DNA of 31,320 bases from an uncultured Veillonella sp. (GTDB taxonomy: Bacteria > Bacillota > Negativicutes > Veillonellales > Veillonellaceae), in NCBI RefSeq assembly GCF_900545795.1, contig NZ_URAR01000022.1, positions 1 to 31,320 on the forward strand, read 5' to 3'. Both the position numbers and the translations under genes were made by a program. Shown here piece by piece: positions 30,381 through 31,320 of this stretch. Below the pieces are notes generated by a model. The model was not told the DNA's origin, did no database searches, and saw only the letters and a program-made list of their open reading frames with translations. Position 1 is the first letter of the stretch, and every line of letters starts with the position of its first letter.

Positions 30381-30881
30381 TTAACCATAAATTTCAGCTA
30401 CAGATTTACCGCGAAGAGCTGCAACGTCTTCAGCGCGTTTTAGCTGAGATAAACCTTCTAATGTTGCGCGAACCATGTTGTTAGGGTTGGAAGAACCAAG
30501 GGATTTCGTAAGGATGTTACGAACGCCAACTAGTTCTAATACGGCACGCACAGGACCACCTGCGATAACCCCAGTACCTTCAGCAGCTGGTTTCAAGAAT
30601 ACGCTGCCAGCACCGAAACGACCTGTTACAGTGTGTGGGATTGTACCATTTTTAATAACAACATGAATTAAGTTTTTCTTAGCATCATCAATGCCTTTGC
30701 GAATAGCTTCTGGCACTTCAGCCGCTTTACCTAAACCAACGCCTACATAACCGTTGCCATCACCAACAACTACGAGTGCGCTGAAGGAAAAACGACGACC
30801 GCCTTTTACTACTTTGGCTACGCGGTTGATGAATACTACTCTTTCTTTAAGATCAAGACTGGTGTAGTCAATTCTCGCCAT
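30381..30881 (-). CDS. rpsE: 30S ribosomal protein S5
   Basis: 166 residues, normal size; S5 takes part in decoding fidelity. LKERVVFINRVAKVVKGGRR, FSFSALVVVGDGNGYVG and GAGSVFLKPAAEGTGVIAGG are diagnostic. GAAGGAGG lies upstream of the ATG. Located between rplR and rpmD. Confidence 0.98.
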   Translation of the reverse strand: MARIDYTSLDLKERVVFINRVAKVVKGGRRFSFSALVVVGDGNGYVGVGLGKAAEVPEAIRKGIDDAKKNLIHVVIKNGTIPHTVTGRFGAGSVFLKPAAEGTGVIAGGPVRAVLELVGVRNILTKSLGSSNPNNMVRATLEGLSQLKRAEDVAALRGKSVAEIYG

Positions 30882-30899
30882 GTCTAAAGTTCCTCCTTC

Positions 30900-31262
30900 T
30901 TAGAATTTCAAGCCTGCTTCACGAGCGCCTTCTGCAAGAGAAGCTACGCGACCATGGTAGATATAACCACCGCGGTCAAATACTACAGTTTCAATGCCTT
31001 TAGCAAGAGCACGTTTTGCAACAAGTTCGCCTACTGCTTTAGCAGCTTCTTTGTTACCACCATAGTTTAAGTTTAATTCTTTATCTAAAGAGCTAGCAGC
31101 AACTAAAGTTGTACCAGCTACATCATCAATAACTTGAGCGTAAATATTGCTTAAGCTACGGAAAACGTTCAAACGAGGACATTGTGCCGTACCAGAGATG
31201 TGGCGACGAATGCGAAGATGACGTTTTGCACGAGCAATATTTCTATTGGATTTACGAGCCAA
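30900..31262 (-). CDS. rplR: 50S ribosomal protein L18
   Basis: 120 residues; L18 binds 5S rRNA. RHLRIRRHISGTAQCPRLNV, FRSLSNIYAQVIDD and FDRGGYIYHGRVASLAEGAR are diagnostic. The start is taken as TTG at 31262, eight bases from AAAGGAG; a GTG nine bases further upstream overlaps the ribosome binding site. Confidence 0.96.
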   Translation of the reverse strand: MARKSNRNIARAKRHLRIRRHISGTAQCPRLNVFRSLSNIYAQVIDDVAGTTLVAASSLDKELNLNYGGNKEAAKAVGELVAKRALAKGIETVVFDRGGYIYHGRVASLAEGAREAGLKF

Positions 31263-31293
31263 GATGTTCACTCCTTTCTATGATCTACTGATA

Positions 31294-31320
31294 TTATTTA
31301 CCTTTAGCGCCAGCTTTACC
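31294..31320 (-). CDS. rplF: 50S ribosomal protein L6 (last codons only, cut by window edge)
   Basis: The minus strand reads Gly-Lys-Ala-Gly-Ala-Lys-Gly-Lys-stop, the typical basic C-terminus of L6 (K-x-G-K). L6 is the usual gene upstream of rplR in this operon, and the distance to the rplR start is 31 bases. Only eight codons and the stop are in the window. Confidence 0.85.
   Translation of the reverse strand, partial: GKAGAKGK

Overview
The window looks like a piece of a low-GC Negativicutes (Veillonella-type) chromosome. This rests on the Firmicutes-style rplF-to-truA ribosomal cluster, strong AAGGAGG ribosome binding sites, a single-subunit [FeFe]-hydrogenase beside 2-oxoacid:ferredoxin oxidoreductase genes (an anaerobic, ferredoxin-based fermenter), and SAM-I and preQ1-I riboswitches. 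The genus is an inference. Almost all genes are on the minus strand. The plus-strand genes are a 2-hydroxyacid dehydrogenase, a secreted protein, a 51-residue membrane peptide and rpsD. I saw no phage, IS element, CRISPR array, tRNA or rRNA.

Layout. 1-2300: a SAM-I (S-box) riboswitch with promoter and terminator, then a MetE-like methyltransferase, azlC and the start of azlD, all in one direction. 2418-3745: a DUF389 membrane protein and a short coupled partner. 3864-5645: an [FeFe]-hydrogenase with its own promoter, a 200-nt leader and a terminator. 6090-6701: an unknown membrane protein. 7354-8938: a D-2-hydroxyacid dehydrogenase and a secreted protein. 9150-10095: a Bcp peroxiredoxin and a divergent tiny membrane protein. 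10277-12704: an NCS2 purine permease with a folded, terminator-like leader, below a LysR regulator. 13465-14052: rpsD alone. 14299-15402: a DUF362 iron-sulfur protein. 15599-16058: tandem repeats running into the queF terminator. 16096-17305: queF and queT under a preQ1-I riboswitch. 17513-20144: the two genes of a 2-oxoacid:ferredoxin oxidoreductase. 20440-21236: truA, broken by a frameshift. 21442-24001: ecfT, ecfA2 and ecfA1. 24500-31320: rplQ, rpoA, rpsK, rpsM, rpmJ, infA, map, adk, secY, rplO, rpmD, rpsE, rplR and the end of rplF.

How the genes fit together. The oxidoreductase makes reduced ferredoxin from 2-oxoacids, and the hydrogenase can discharge it as H2. The queT-queF pair salvages and reduces a deazaguanine precursor for tRNA queuosine. 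The EcfA1-EcfA2-EcfT module powers vitamin uptake with S components encoded elsewhere. The ribosomal cluster has the usual Firmicutes order, except that rpsD is absent between rpsK and rpoA and lies alone about 11 kb away.

The most unusual signals are in the intergenic DNA. Several genes are followed by degenerate tandem repeats that copy their own last codons, stop codon or terminator (ecfT, queF, the membrane protein at 6090, the DUF389 partner, and probably others). The purine permease leader may be an undescribed purine-responsive element, and the hydrogenase has a long uncharacterised leader. No obviously new defence or biosynthetic system is visible.
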